Positions 1-10,616 of a DNA stretch of 64,000 bases are shown in pieces. Position numbers and translations under genes: made by a program. Source of the stretch: Dastarcus helophoroides (Eukaryota; Arthropoda; Insecta; Coleoptera; Bothrideridae); NCBI GenBank assembly GCA_028583605.1, contig CM053331.1:31660411-31724410 (forward strand). The letters run 5' to 3'. Within the stretch, counting starts at the first letter, position 1. The number at the start of each line of letters is the position of its first letter. A model generated the notes under the pieces. The model had not been told where the DNA came from and made no database searches. It saw nothing but the letters and a program-made list of their open reading frames with translations.

Positions 1-639
1 AGAGGATAAATATATTTATTTTTTATACTTCAAAAGAGGGAACAACATAAAATAGCTTGGGAACCCTTGTCTAGAGCGAGCAATTCTTTTTTCTAGAGCA
101 GGGGTGGCCAAACTGAGTCCTACCTTGAATGTTTTTGATTCATCACTCTTTTACAAAATACATTTATTTCTATAAAGACGAACACTTGGCATATCACGGC
201 GCTAGGTATTCCGTTTATGATTAATTCGTTAAATAATAATTACTAATTAATTATATACTAATTAATTAGCTAACTTACATTTTCATTGTACTCATCAAAT
301 TACCACTTAAAATCTTAAATGAACACACCTAATCGCTTTTTAATTGGACTAGATTTTGAAAAATGGGATTAACCTCAAAAAGCAGTTGAGAAATCGATAG
401 TTAAAGTTTGGCAGGAATTTTTAAATTAACAGCACATATTGACCAATAATCTAAAAATTGGCAAGAAAAAAATTTCGTTTTTTTGTCACATAGAGAGCGT
501 TAATTACATTTTTTTTTAATGAATTCTTTGGGTGATGTTCTTTACGTTTTGACATTTGATATCAGACAGATCAAGGTCCATTTTGAAGCACGTGGTAAGA
601 GATTTTATTTGTAGCTGATAGTTGAGGGTCAATTTTAAC

Positions 640-2091
640 ATGGAATGCAAAAACGGACATTTTCGACATATTTTACTTCTTTATTTCCGTAAAGGACGGA
701 AAGGTGCATAGGCTTATAAAGATAAAAATATGTAAAGATTATGGTGGTGATTGCATAACGTAATGCACTTGTCAGAATTGGTTTAAGAAGTTCCGTTCTG
801 GAGATTGTTTACTCAAAGATGACCAACGTTCTGGTCAACCTACTAAAGCTGACAATAATCAAATTAATGCCATTATTAAAGAGGATTGTCATATAACTGT
901 TCGAGAGATTTCGGTGAGGTTAAATGTATCACACCCAATCACTGAGAATCACTTAAAATATCTAGGACTCGTTAAAAAGCTCGATATTTGAGTTCTGAAT
1001 AAATTGAAAGATATTCATTTGATGCAACGAATCAATATTTGTGAGACGCATCTTAGGCGCAATGAAAATGATCCATTCTTGCGAAGAATCATTACTGGTG
1101 ATAAAAAATAGGTCACCTACAGTAACATCATTTGAAAACGATCATGGTTTAAGCACGATCAACCAGGTCAAACCACATCAAAAGCTGAATTGCATCAAAA
1201 AAAGATTATGCTTATTCTACATGGTAAACTCTTATTGACCGGAAATATTATGTTTATCAATTTTATTTATCATTTCTTCGGCCCAGTTTGGAAATATTTA
1301 AATTTTTATTGTTTGCTGACAATATTCTAAACAGTTTTTGAAATATGACTACGTGATATTTAAATTTATTTAAAACGTCATGACAAAAAAAAATTTCATA
1401 TCTAATCTTGGTCATCTATTTTTTATTTTTTCCTATTCTATGTAAAATAAACTAACCTCTTATTTTGTCAACGGCCATGAGGTGACGTTTTAAATAAATT
1501 TAAATATCACGGAGTCATATTTCAAAAACTGTTTAGAATGTTGTCAACAAACAATAAAAATTTAAATGTTTCCAAACTGGGTCGAAGAAATGTTAAATAA
1601 AATTAATAAACAAAAGATTATGCTGTCCATTTGGTGGGATAATAAAAGTGTTGTGTATTTTGATCTGCTTTCAAGGAATCAGATGTGTACTGTATTTTGA
1701 TCTGCTTCCAAGAAACTAGATGTTTACTGCCAACAACTAATGAAACTGGATGAAGCAATCAAAGAAAAAAGCCAGAATTGGCAAATCGGAAAGAATTGTG
1801 TTTCACCATGGCAATGCTAGGCCTCACACATCTTTGGTAACTCAGCTGGAGCTTGGTTAGGAAGTGATGTCGCATCCCCCATACAGCCCTGACCTAGCAC
1901 CATTTTATTACCATTTATTTCGTAGTTTGCAGAACTCTATGGATGGTAAAAATTTCTCAAATGATGAACTTAAATCACACTTGGTTCAGTTTTTTTTTTG
2001 AGAAGGATCAAAAATTTTATGGGCGCGGAAACATGAAGCTGCAAGAAAGAAGGCAAAAGGTCATTAAAATGGAAAATATATAATTGATTAA
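640..2091 (+). pseudogene. mariner transposase pseudogene, frameshifted and interrupted
   Basis: A degraded mariner transposase runs from an ATG at 640 to a final NGKYIID and TAA at 2089-2091. Recognisable in order are QNWFKKFRSGD and DDQRSGQP (the N-terminal DNA-binding region, ~772-840), VKKLDI with the following tryptophan codon now TGA (~970-990), ITGDKK with the next tryptophan codon TAG (~1091-1110), HQKKIML, SIWWDNKSVVYFDLL (~1625-1670), a region corresponding to HHDNARPHTSL (~1805-1835), and PPYSPDLAPF (~1877-1907) in another frame. The family's catalytic triad is DD34D: the first Asp in the (D)EKW motif is visible as GDK, and the second and third lie in the damaged DNARPH and SPDLAP motifs. 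Stops, frameshifts and a 399-bp insertion make it non-functional. Confidence 0.88.
1213..1611. repeat. Foldback repeat (family R3) inserted into the mariner, 13-bp target duplication
   Basis: The insert is bounded by AAAAGATTATGCT at 1200-1212 and 1612-1624. Removing the insert and one copy rejoins the transposase reading from HQKKIML into SIWW, so this is a genuine insertion. Inside, about 115 bp from ~1270 (CCCAGTTTGGAAATATTTAA onward, through GACTACGTGATATTTAAA) recurs in reverse complement at ~1480-1590. Related sequence occurs at 28596-28920 and 60520-60935. A 13-bp duplication is longer than most DNA transposons make and suits target-primed insertion, but the inverted structure does not resemble a SINE; the class is undetermined. 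Confidence 0.75.
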
Positions 2092-2603
2092 AGTCTACTC
2101 TTTGTATTAAAAAAATGTGTTTTTTTTTTTATTCCACAAAATAGAAATTACTTTCTTGCCAAACTTTATTTTGACATAAAGTATATACAAAGAATTTATT
2201 TGCTTGCACTGTACCAAAAATAACTTATCCACTGAAATGTTACATTTTTGAGGGTTAGTTCCTTTTTCTAAAATGAAACTGAGTACATTATTGTATAAAA
2301 CAAAGCCAACTTCTATAAAAAAATCAACATTTCTAATAACATAATATACATCGTATTTTGTAAGTTTTAAATTCCGAAAAGTCGTCTTTTATAACAAGTT
2401 GAATGTAAAGAAAAATTAAAGCGTTTCAAGAAAATAAAACGAGTAAAGGGATTTTCTTTCAAAAAGCAAAATGTTAAGAATTATTTCGAAAAAGATGAAT
2501 TTCAACATAAATGTAAAAATTTGTAGAAATATTGAATATCAAAATTTGAGATAAATATCCAAACTTTAAGAAAGAAACTTTAAAATACCCAAACCCTCTT
2601 TTT

Positions 2604-2750
2604 GAGTGGAACGGCTGGTCCTTTGTTATCTTCAAAAATTGAAATACAGCATTTTCCTGAAGATGATAGCTTGGCTATCGAAATGCGTTAGAGCAACTTT
2701 TGTTGTGTTTTTTATCTTTCTTGGTTTCAGGGGACAAGATTCGTATTTCA
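2604..2750 (+). repeat. FB1 foldback repeat, copy 1 (left arm mostly deleted)
   Basis: The outer end GGAACGGCTGGTCC..TTATCTTCAAAAATTG is followed by the core GAAGATGATAGCTTGGCTAT, CGAAATGCGTTAGAGCAAC, TTGTTGTG and CTTTCTTGGTTTCAGGGGAC. In complete copies the core occurs twice in inverted orientation; here one arm is reduced to its outer ~40 bp. Confidence 0.85.
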
Positions 2751-4330
2751 ACCCAAACTTTAAAAATCCAGTCAAAATTCCTGGAAATTCAGATTTTAAA
2801 AAATCAAACCTAAAAAAAATTACAATGTTAAAAAGAAGGAAAAATATCAAAAAACAAAGATCGAAATTTTGAGAAAAACTTTTAAAAAAATTCAAAATTT
2901 TTAAGAGAAAGTCAATTTAAGAAAAACCAGCCGAATGTGGCAATTAAGGTCAAAAAGCCAAAATTTGAATTTAAAAGAAGTTTGAAAAAAAAGTAACATT
3001 TTTGTACAGAAATCCAGAAAGTTGATTTTGCCGGATGTCGAACTCAAAAATAAAACAATTTTTTTAAAAAAATTGTGGAAATTTTGGATGACGGATTTAA
3101 GGAAAATACGAAATTTTCAGGCAGAAATGGTTATCTCGCGTTGAATGTAAATTTTTGAGAAATAGAAAAATTTTGAAAATAATTTCGGGAAAAAGACAAA
3201 TTTTTAGAAAAATTTTTTGCAGAGAAATTCACAAAGTCGTTAATTCCGAATAAAGTCAAAGTTAAAAAAAAATTTAAACAAAAAAGTCGAAATTCCGAAG
3301 AAAAGACAAATTTGAAGGGAAATACGAAATTTCGAGAAACAATTTATATATCGCGTGAATTGCAATGTTTTGAGAATAGTTCTTGCAAAAAGACGAATTT
3401 TTAAATCATTTTAAATTTTGAGAAAAACAGGAATTTTAAGGAAAACATTGAGATTTCTAGGACCAAAAGGATATGATATTGATATAAAAGTCAAAATTTT
3501 CAAAAGCTTATTTTTAAGTAAAATGTCAAATTTCAAAGTTTCCAAAATGTGGATTTTTGAGAACTGTGATATTCAAAATTCAAAATTGCCAAAAATACGT
3601 AATTTCGAAGAAATCGAGAAAAATAATTGAAATTTCGTAAAACAAAAACGAATTTTCAAAAAAAAAAGAATAATTTTGAGGAAAAGATCAAGACTTTAAA
3701 AAAAAAAATAACAATCGAAATTACGACAAAAAAATCAAATTTTCGAGGACAAATTTAGTAACAATTCGAAATATCCTAGTCAGATTTTGTTGAAACTTCA
3801 AATTCTGGGTGAGTTTTGAGAAAGTGTCATAATTTGCTGGGTAAATATTTATTTTCTCTTAAGCCTTTAAGTCAGGGGGAGCGAGTTCTTCAGCAATGTC
3901 CAGTATTGTGTATTGGGAAACTTTTGTAAAACAAGTTGGAATTTCCAGAAAGCTGGATTTAAATTGAAATTGCCAAAATAATTATCCTGAATATTTGTCC
4001 TTAACAGAAAGTGTAATGTTTTAAAAAATATTGTTCCATATTTTTACTTTTTTTATTAAACTGTCCGGAAAATAGAAAAAGTTAATTTTGATGAATGAAC
4101 CAAAATTTATGTCGAATTTTGAAAATTTTTCAAAAAATGTCGAAATTTGAGCAATAGTGAAATTTGAAATAAAAAAAAAACGAAAAATTTTAAGCTAACA
4201 TATCAAAATTGTAAAAACAATTTCAAAGTTACAAAAAAGGGTAAATTTTGTAAAAAGTGATGAATTTTTAGAAGTCGATAAATAAAAATTTTAAATAAGA
4301 ACCTATAAGAAGAAAATATGGGTTCTGGAA
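2751..4330. repeat. A-rich degenerate simple-sequence tract
   Basis: About 1.6 kb of loosely repeated AAATTTTGAGAAAA and GTCGAAATTT words with A-runs, all of one strand polarity. There is no fixed period and no coding signal; short open frames here start at TTG (for example at 3418) and have no codon character. Confidence 0.8.
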
Positions 4331-4457
4331 ACAGGGCCTTCTAGTTGAATATACATTTTTAATTGATTACTTGAATCAGAGGGGGGCAAGTAACGTGTCT
4401 TACCCAATTTTAACCGCACCTATAAAGACGTAAATATATTATTAACTTTTTGTTTTA

Positions 4458-4646
4458 CAGAAAGGAACCAAAACACTTGGGTCCCTTCTGTAGGTTTTTA
4501 CCTGCCTAATTCATTCAGCTGAATGGTTTTTTGGCTAATAAATGTTGCCAAGTTTTAAAATGAGGTCTGGCAGCAGAGATTATGACTTTTCTGAACTATG
4601 TGTTGAAAATCTAATTTTTAATAAATTGTGACTTGGTTCCTTTCTG
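4458..4646. mobile_element. 189-bp MITE with 14-bp perfect terminal inverted repeats
   Basis: CAGAAAGGAACCAA at 4458-4471 is repeated in exact reverse complement at 4633-4646. The interior is unique here and non-coding. No clear target duplication is visible, so the superfamily is uncertain. Confidence 0.6.
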
Positions 4647-5027
4647 CAATCCAAAATACTTATTTAAAGCCCCACCTAGAACCCTTTTCATTATTTAATT
4701 GTACCAATTAACTTACTACTTGACTGGTCCCACCAAATAATTTTTAAATTACTTCTTTAATTGCAAAATTAAATAGTTTCTCAAAGTATTAGGATTACTT
4801 ATTAGGGTCATTTTCGTTCATTTTTATTGACCCAAAAAAATCGTATTTTAGTTAACTATGTCTTGTCTACCAGAAAAGGTCCTCAGGTCCATTATACTTC
4901 TCTTTTTGTACTTCCGCCTACAACATTTTTTATCGACCTAAAAAGGGTGGTCCTGCGGCCCGCAGGTTATGTTGCATTTTGAAAGTAGCCTGCAAGATAA
5001 GCTGTGTTGGCCACCCCTGTTCTAAAA

Positions 5028-8000
5028 TGAGCAATGCCCAAATGGAAAACAAAGGGAGCAATGTCTATCTAGCTACGGACTTTGGGATTATTTGCGATTT
5101 TTAGCACCCATGGGGGTGCCTGGGGATAATGGAACCTTCAGGGGACTTTCCTGACATGTGGGAGGATTCCAAAAAGATATTGTACCTGCAAAAAATATTT
5201 ACTTGCAGATACTTGTTTCTTTCAAATCAAAGAGACTTGATCTCGGATCATGTGTCCTTTTACAATTTTTTTTTAGCTGCCATTTTTTAAACAGAAAATG
5301 CCAGAGCGTTGCGAAAAAAAGTCTGGCCGAAAAGAAGGGATTCCCCATTATAGCCAAAGTCTAAAATATTTACTGATTATATTTTAAATGAAAACGCCAT
5401 TTTAAAAAGGATAAAGAATGCCAAAGAAGAATGAACTCAATGTAATGTAGTGACTAGAGACCGGATTTTAGGCACAATCAAATAAGGTAAAAAGGTACAC
5501 AAAATCTTAAATTAGGCAAAGACAAATAGCTAATAAAGGCAATAAGAAGGCAAGATACTCTTAAAAAGGCACTAAGAGGTCAAAACCACAATTACCAAGA
5601 AAAGACAGGGTCGCAGTCAAAAATTTTTAACAAGAAGCTTGAAAAATATAAAAAAACTACTCGAAAAAATAACAATAATATTGAAAGTGCAAAATTTGCA
5701 TTATGAAAAAAAAGTTGAAATTTAGAAATAACTCAAATTTTATTGCAATTTTGGAAAGCTGAAATTTCAAAAATACGTACAAAACCAAAAATTTTACCAA
5801 AGAAGAAATTGAGTTTTTAAGCAAACAACTGATAAAAAATTTTAAAATTTAAAATCAAATTTTTGACAAAAAAAATCGAAATTTTATATTAAAATACAAA
5901 TTTTTCTGAACTTTCGAGTTTACAAACGAAACTTGTTACAAATAACGAAAATCGTCATTTAAAAGAAAAAGAACCAAAAATTTGTGACAATGTAAACTAA
6001 AAATTTCAAAAGTCAAAATTTCGGGATTACGATTAAAATTTCAAAATAAAATTCCCGAATCAAAATTAAGGGTTTGAAGAATTAATTTAAAGAAAAGAGT
6101 AAAGTATTGAATCCGGTATTTTGAAAAAAAAATAAACAAAAAACAATAATAAAACTGCCTCAAAATTTCAATAAACATATTCATTTCGGATAGAAATTTA
6201 AAAATAGATGAACATGTCTAGCATAAACCTAAAATTAGAAGTTTCAAATTGAAGTTTTGACAAAATAATTAAAGGTTGAAAGCTTCAATTTTAAGTAAAA
6301 TACATTTCAAAAGAATCTACAATTTCAAAATATTTTTATTATTAGATTTTATCATTTCAAGTCACAATGAAAAAAAAACAACAGTTTTCTTGTATAGAAT
6401 CAAATTTTTCGAGAAAAAAGTCAAAAATCTCAAATTTGAGTTCAAAATTTGGCGAAAGAAGTCTTAAAGTTTGCGATTAAAACTGAAACTTTAGGAAACT
6501 GTATCAAAATTAACGAGTATTCACTGGAAATTTTGAGACAAATTGAAATTTTTGGTTATAGTTACTCGGAATATTCCTAAACAAAATTTTTTTTTAATTT
6601 GGAGTTTATTTTTAAAGTTTTACCATAAATCTTGCAATTTTTACTTTAAACTCAAATATTTGGTTATTCCCCGATTTGTGACTTTTAAATTTGGAATTTC
6701 ATATGAAGCTTACCATTCCTAGAAAAATCAAATATTCGGTTATTCCCCGATTTGTGACTTTTTAATTTGGAATTTCATATAACCTTACAATTCCTAGAAA
6801 AAATTTTAAAATTTAAGGTCGAAAATTCGAGAAAGAAGCCAATATTTCAAGGTTAAGATTGAATTTTTGAAAACTTTTTTAAGGTAATTTCTTTTTTTGT
6901 AACCGAAATTTTTTTAAAAATATTGAATTTTTCAGTCTAAAAATTTAAAGTAAACTCCGTCTTTAAACAAATTTTAATTCTCTTATAAATTCGGAGTTTT
7001 ACACAAAATGTCAGCATTTTTAAACTTCAGGATTTTTTTCACAACTTTTAAGTAACCAATTTAACTCGAAATTGGGTGACCTGGTTTGATATTTCGATTT
7101 TGATTTCAAAAATTCAATTTTTTTCCTAAAAGTTTGACTTCAAAAATTACGGAAAAAAGTTTGACGTTTCAAATTCAATATTGAAATTTAAATGTAATTT
7201 CGACTTTAAGTAGGATTTTTTTACTTTTAATCACATTTGGACTTAAATTTTGAAAAAAGCTTCAAATATAAAATCTTAACAACTTTTTGAATTAAAAAAT
7301 GCCAAAATTAAAGTCGAAATTATGAAAAAGAAACTGATTTTAATAATTTTGATTTTATTTCTTTTAAATTTGCCACATTGGCAATTGCTCCCAATTTAAA
7401 CTTTTTCAGAATATTTTGATATTTTTCTTTCGACATTTAAACTTTTTTCAAAACATTTTTAGCAGGGATTTTGGAAAAACAATAAAGGGCCTAACAAACT
7501 TCAAAATTTTTTCTCCAAATTTTGCTCCAAATGTTGAATTTTAATAGTTTTTAATTGATTCCATCTTTTTAAAATTTAGACATTTTTCTCTAAAATTTAT
7601 AATTTAAATTTGCCTTGCAGTTTTTATAGTTTAACTTTTTTTTTAAAAATTTTAACTATCTTTTATAAATTATGGCTTTTTTCTCGAGATTTAGACAATA
7701 ATTCTAAAGATCAATATATTTTAAAGTTTAAAAAAATGAAAGCTTCTCCAATTGATTTCAAACTTGTGTTTAATTAAAGAACTTTATCTTTCTGGAGGCA
7801 TTTTTCACACCCAAGTGCACTTTGCAAAAACAATTGAAAGATAATTTTTTAAATTGCAGGAAAGTAATATCCTTCGGGAAATTTTATCATTTTGCCTTTA
7901 CATCTGTACTTAAAATGTAAGATAAATAAGTGAGGTAGTTCAATTGTCCTACTCTCAATATCACGTAAAACTTTTAGAGGACTGAGTGGGTCATAAGAGT

Positions 8001-8715
8001 AATTGATATTAAATTACATTTTTTAAAAATTTATTCTTGAAGTTTTTTGTTGTTATTAAGATGAATTAATTTCTGTTTTATTGCTTTATTTTATTATGTA
8101 GGTATGTATTCATATTTCTGCTTAAAATCTTCAGAAATGTAAATGTGTCCGGGGAAACCCATAAAATAGGATAATTAGGCACCAAACTTTTTAAAAATGA
8201 GTTTTAATTATGTATGAAAAGGCAAAAAATCAAACGAAATCGAAATTTAGACAATAACGCACGAAAAACGCTGAAAAAGGCAAAAAGGTAGGAACATAGG
8301 ATTTTACCTAAATGTCGGTCTCTAATAATGACACAAGAAATATATACCACCGCTAAGAAAGTCAATCTGGACATTTTTTCTACTGCTGCTATACGAAATG
8401 TAAAACTTTTAATGAGAAAAAAAGAAATTTTATTCAAAGGGTACCTGACGGAAGTCAGCAAATTACATTATTAGTTTACAATTAAACAAATAAAAAATTT
8501 TTGTGTTTTTAACTAAAATTAATAAACACGTACCATAAAATTTGATGAAAATGCTGCAGCTGGATATACTTGCATGGATATATGATTTAAATGGATGAAT
8601 GACTCCACCAAATCTTTAATATATTTGAGACACTTTTTAATTTGGTATAATAAAAAACAAAATGATAATAATTTGTAACAACTAAAGTAGTAAGCATTAA
8701 AATTTTAGACTGTCA
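5028..8715. other. No gene seen: unique AT-rich sequence and degenerate simple repeats
   Basis: 5028-5640 is unique AT-rich sequence with no supported exon. 5640-6540 is A-polar simple sequence (GTCGAAATTTTG-like words), and 6550-7700 is mainly T-polar (TTTCAAAATTTTGAC-like words). Around 6650-6790 there is a local ~75-bp direct duplication containing GGTTATTCCCCGATTTGTGA. 7700-8715 is non-repetitive AT-rich sequence in which I see no gene, RNA or clear element. Confidence 0.6.
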
Positions 8716-8739
8716 TTAAAAACTATCACCTGTCATTGG

Positions 8740-9951
8740 TAATTTATTAACTTTATTGACATGGTGAGGCAAGGATTGTGGCATTGGATATCTCAAAGTC
8801 TTTCGACAGAGTCTGACACCGATCTCTTCTCGCCAAATTAACATCTTATGGTCTTCCTCCTGGACTCTGTCATTTGATATCCAATTTTCTCGCTGACAGA
8901 TCATCTTCAGGTCGTAGTTGATGGCATCCCATCCGAGAAATTTGCGATTAACGCATGGGTGCCTCAGAGGTCTGTTCTGTCTCCTACACTATTTCTGTTA
9001 CACACAAACGATCTCTTAGCTTCAACTTCCAATCCTATATACAGCTACGCAGATGATAGTAACCTTGTGTCATCTTTTTTCTCCCACAAACCATTATCTA
9101 TCGATGCTTCAGATCGACTAAGGAAACAGCAGATACAGACGATTAATCAGGATCTCAAGAATATTCTGGAATGGGGTAAGAACAAGACTTTAACGCTTCA
9201 AAAACTCAGGCCGTGGTTTTCTCTAAGAAAACATCAAGGGATAATGCAACAAACATACTAATGGACGGTAAAATCCTTCCGATGGGATCTAATCTATCTA
9301 TCCTAGTAGTGCACGCAGGCACTAACTATTCTTGGGACGATCATGTGCGCACCATTGCCAAATCCGCCTCTCAGAAATTAGGCTTTCTTTTTATAGCTAA
9401 AAAGTACTTCACACCTCATCAGCTATTAACACTATACAAAGCTCAAGTTAGGCTTAGAATATTGTTGTCATGTTTAAAGTTCTGCCCCAAAACACACTTT
9501 AGCTTTCTTCGATTCAATTCAAAGAAGAGCGATTCACCTAATTGATGACGAGGGTCTGACCAATTCTCTTGAAACACTAGAGCGCAGGAGTATGGTTGGT
9601 GACTTGTCTCTTTCTACAAGTACTATCATGGAAGATGCTCGTAGGAACTAATAGGATTAATCCCCCTAAGGGCAAGATTCTTGAGGCGTACTAGACAGTC
9701 GGAGAGAGCAAATTCCTGTGCGGTCCAGCTTGACACAATGAGGACTTCCATCTACGGAGACTCTTTTTTCTATAGAACTTCCAAGTTATGGAACTTATTA
9801 CCGAAAAGAATTTTCCCCGAAAAATTACAACCTATCCTTGTTTAAGAAGGCGGTTCATCGCCATCTATCCTTGTTTCCGCATCCTACTCGCAGTACTTTG
9901 AAAGCATAATGGGGTTACACTTTGCGAGTGGATTAAACTTAAAAAAAAACT
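8740..9951 (+). pseudogene. 5'-truncated jockey/CR1-like non-LTR retrotransposon, reverse transcriptase remnant
   Basis: Reading across frame changes, 8785-8830 gives VALDISKSFDRV, the RT block with the first catalytic aspartate. About 8957-8990 gives MPQRSVLSPTLFLLHTNDLL, and 9037-9060 gives SYADDSN with the YADD catalytic box. The downstream part (9335-9900) reads WDDHV..IAKSASQKLGFLF, YFTPHQLLTLYKAQVR, RLIDDEG and SFFYRTSKLWNLLP, the usual C-terminal region of insect jockey/CR1-clade ORF2 proteins. Several frameshifts and stops break the frame. The 5' end (endonuclease and ORF1) is missing and an A-run (9942-9950) ends the copy, as expected for target-primed insertion. Confidence 0.85.
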
Positions 9952-10581
9952 AAAAATACCGGTTATCCTAAAATTCAGTCTACTCTAGATAGGAATCGAG
10001 TATGCTTGAACGAAAGGGACTTGATCCTTCTTTAAATTTTCAATTTTTCCTAAAATTCCTTTGCACTAATCGAATTATTTAAATATTAATCATTATAAAC
10101 TTACAAAATGAGTATCACTTTAAATATGTAACATTAAAACGATTTAGGTTCATATACTTAATTAAAAGAATATAGACGTTATAAAAAAGTGGGACCAAAT
10201 GTTCCCAGTCTCCCCAACCAATTGGCTCTTTTTTATGATATTGAAATGAATAGAAGATAGCAAATAATCTTTATAAATAAATAGGCACCTGAATGCAATA
10301 ATCCAAAAAATGTTAATAGAAAGTAGGCTTTTCAAAATTTTGAATTATTTTTTTGAAAAATTTATGCAGCAAATAAAAGAAAAAGCAGGAAAGATGAATG
10401 ATAAATTTAAATATTCATTAGAAAAGAATGCAAACATTCAATGGAATAGAATGCAAAACATTGAATGAACTCAAGCAATTATTGGAATTTTCTCAGCATA
10501 TTGACTACCAATAAATTACGTGATACAAGTATTTAATTTTTTCTACTAGTAATGAGGCACACAACTTTAAGAATACATTCC
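9952..10581. other. Intergenic sequence 3' of paralogue 1
   Basis: AT-rich non-repetitive DNA between the LINE tail and the poly(A) signal of the minus-strand gene. A loose AATGCAAAACATTGAATG-type repeat lies at 10420-10470. No gene or RNA is visible. Confidence 0.5.
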
Positions 10582-10587
10582 TTTATT
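10582..10587 (-). terminator. Poly(A) signal AATAAA of paralogue 1
   Basis: AATAAA on the minus strand, about 30 nt after the TAA at 10617-10619. The word GTCGATATGT between stop and signal (10593-10602) also occurs in the 3' UTR of paralogue 2. Confidence 0.7.
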
Positions 10588-10616
10588 TGTAAACATATCG
10601 ACAAATATGACTGAGC

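Larger units (their letters stand above)
454..2166 (+). mobile_element. mariner-family DNA transposon, dead copy
   Basis: The element is flanked by TA (452-453 and 2167-2168). Its imperfect terminal repeats share TTGGCAAGAAA followed by AATTTC. Without the 412 bp contributed by a later insertion (insert plus duplicated target) it is about 1.3 kb, the normal mariner length. The interior encodes a broken mariner transposase, listed separately. It lies inside the hAT-bounded block, so it most likely inserted after that element. Confidence 0.88.
99..5019. mobile_element. hAT-type terminal inverted repeats bounding a 4.9-kb nested block
   Basis: The left end reads CAGGGGTGGCCAA and the right end is its exact complement (13 bp). 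CAGGGGTGGCCAA-like termini are characteristic of hAT transposons. The 8 bp outside the ends are TTCTAGAG (91-98) and TTCTAAAA (5020-5027), 6 of 8 identical, as expected for an aged hAT target duplication. A GCGGCCCGC stretch just inside the right end (4954-4962) is also common near hAT termini. No hAT transposase is visible. The interior holds a mariner, an FB1 copy, simple AT-rich sequence and a small MITE, so it is a non-autonomous or gutted element enlarged by later insertions. It could also be two unrelated ends brought together, but the flanking duplication argues against that. Confidence 0.7.
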
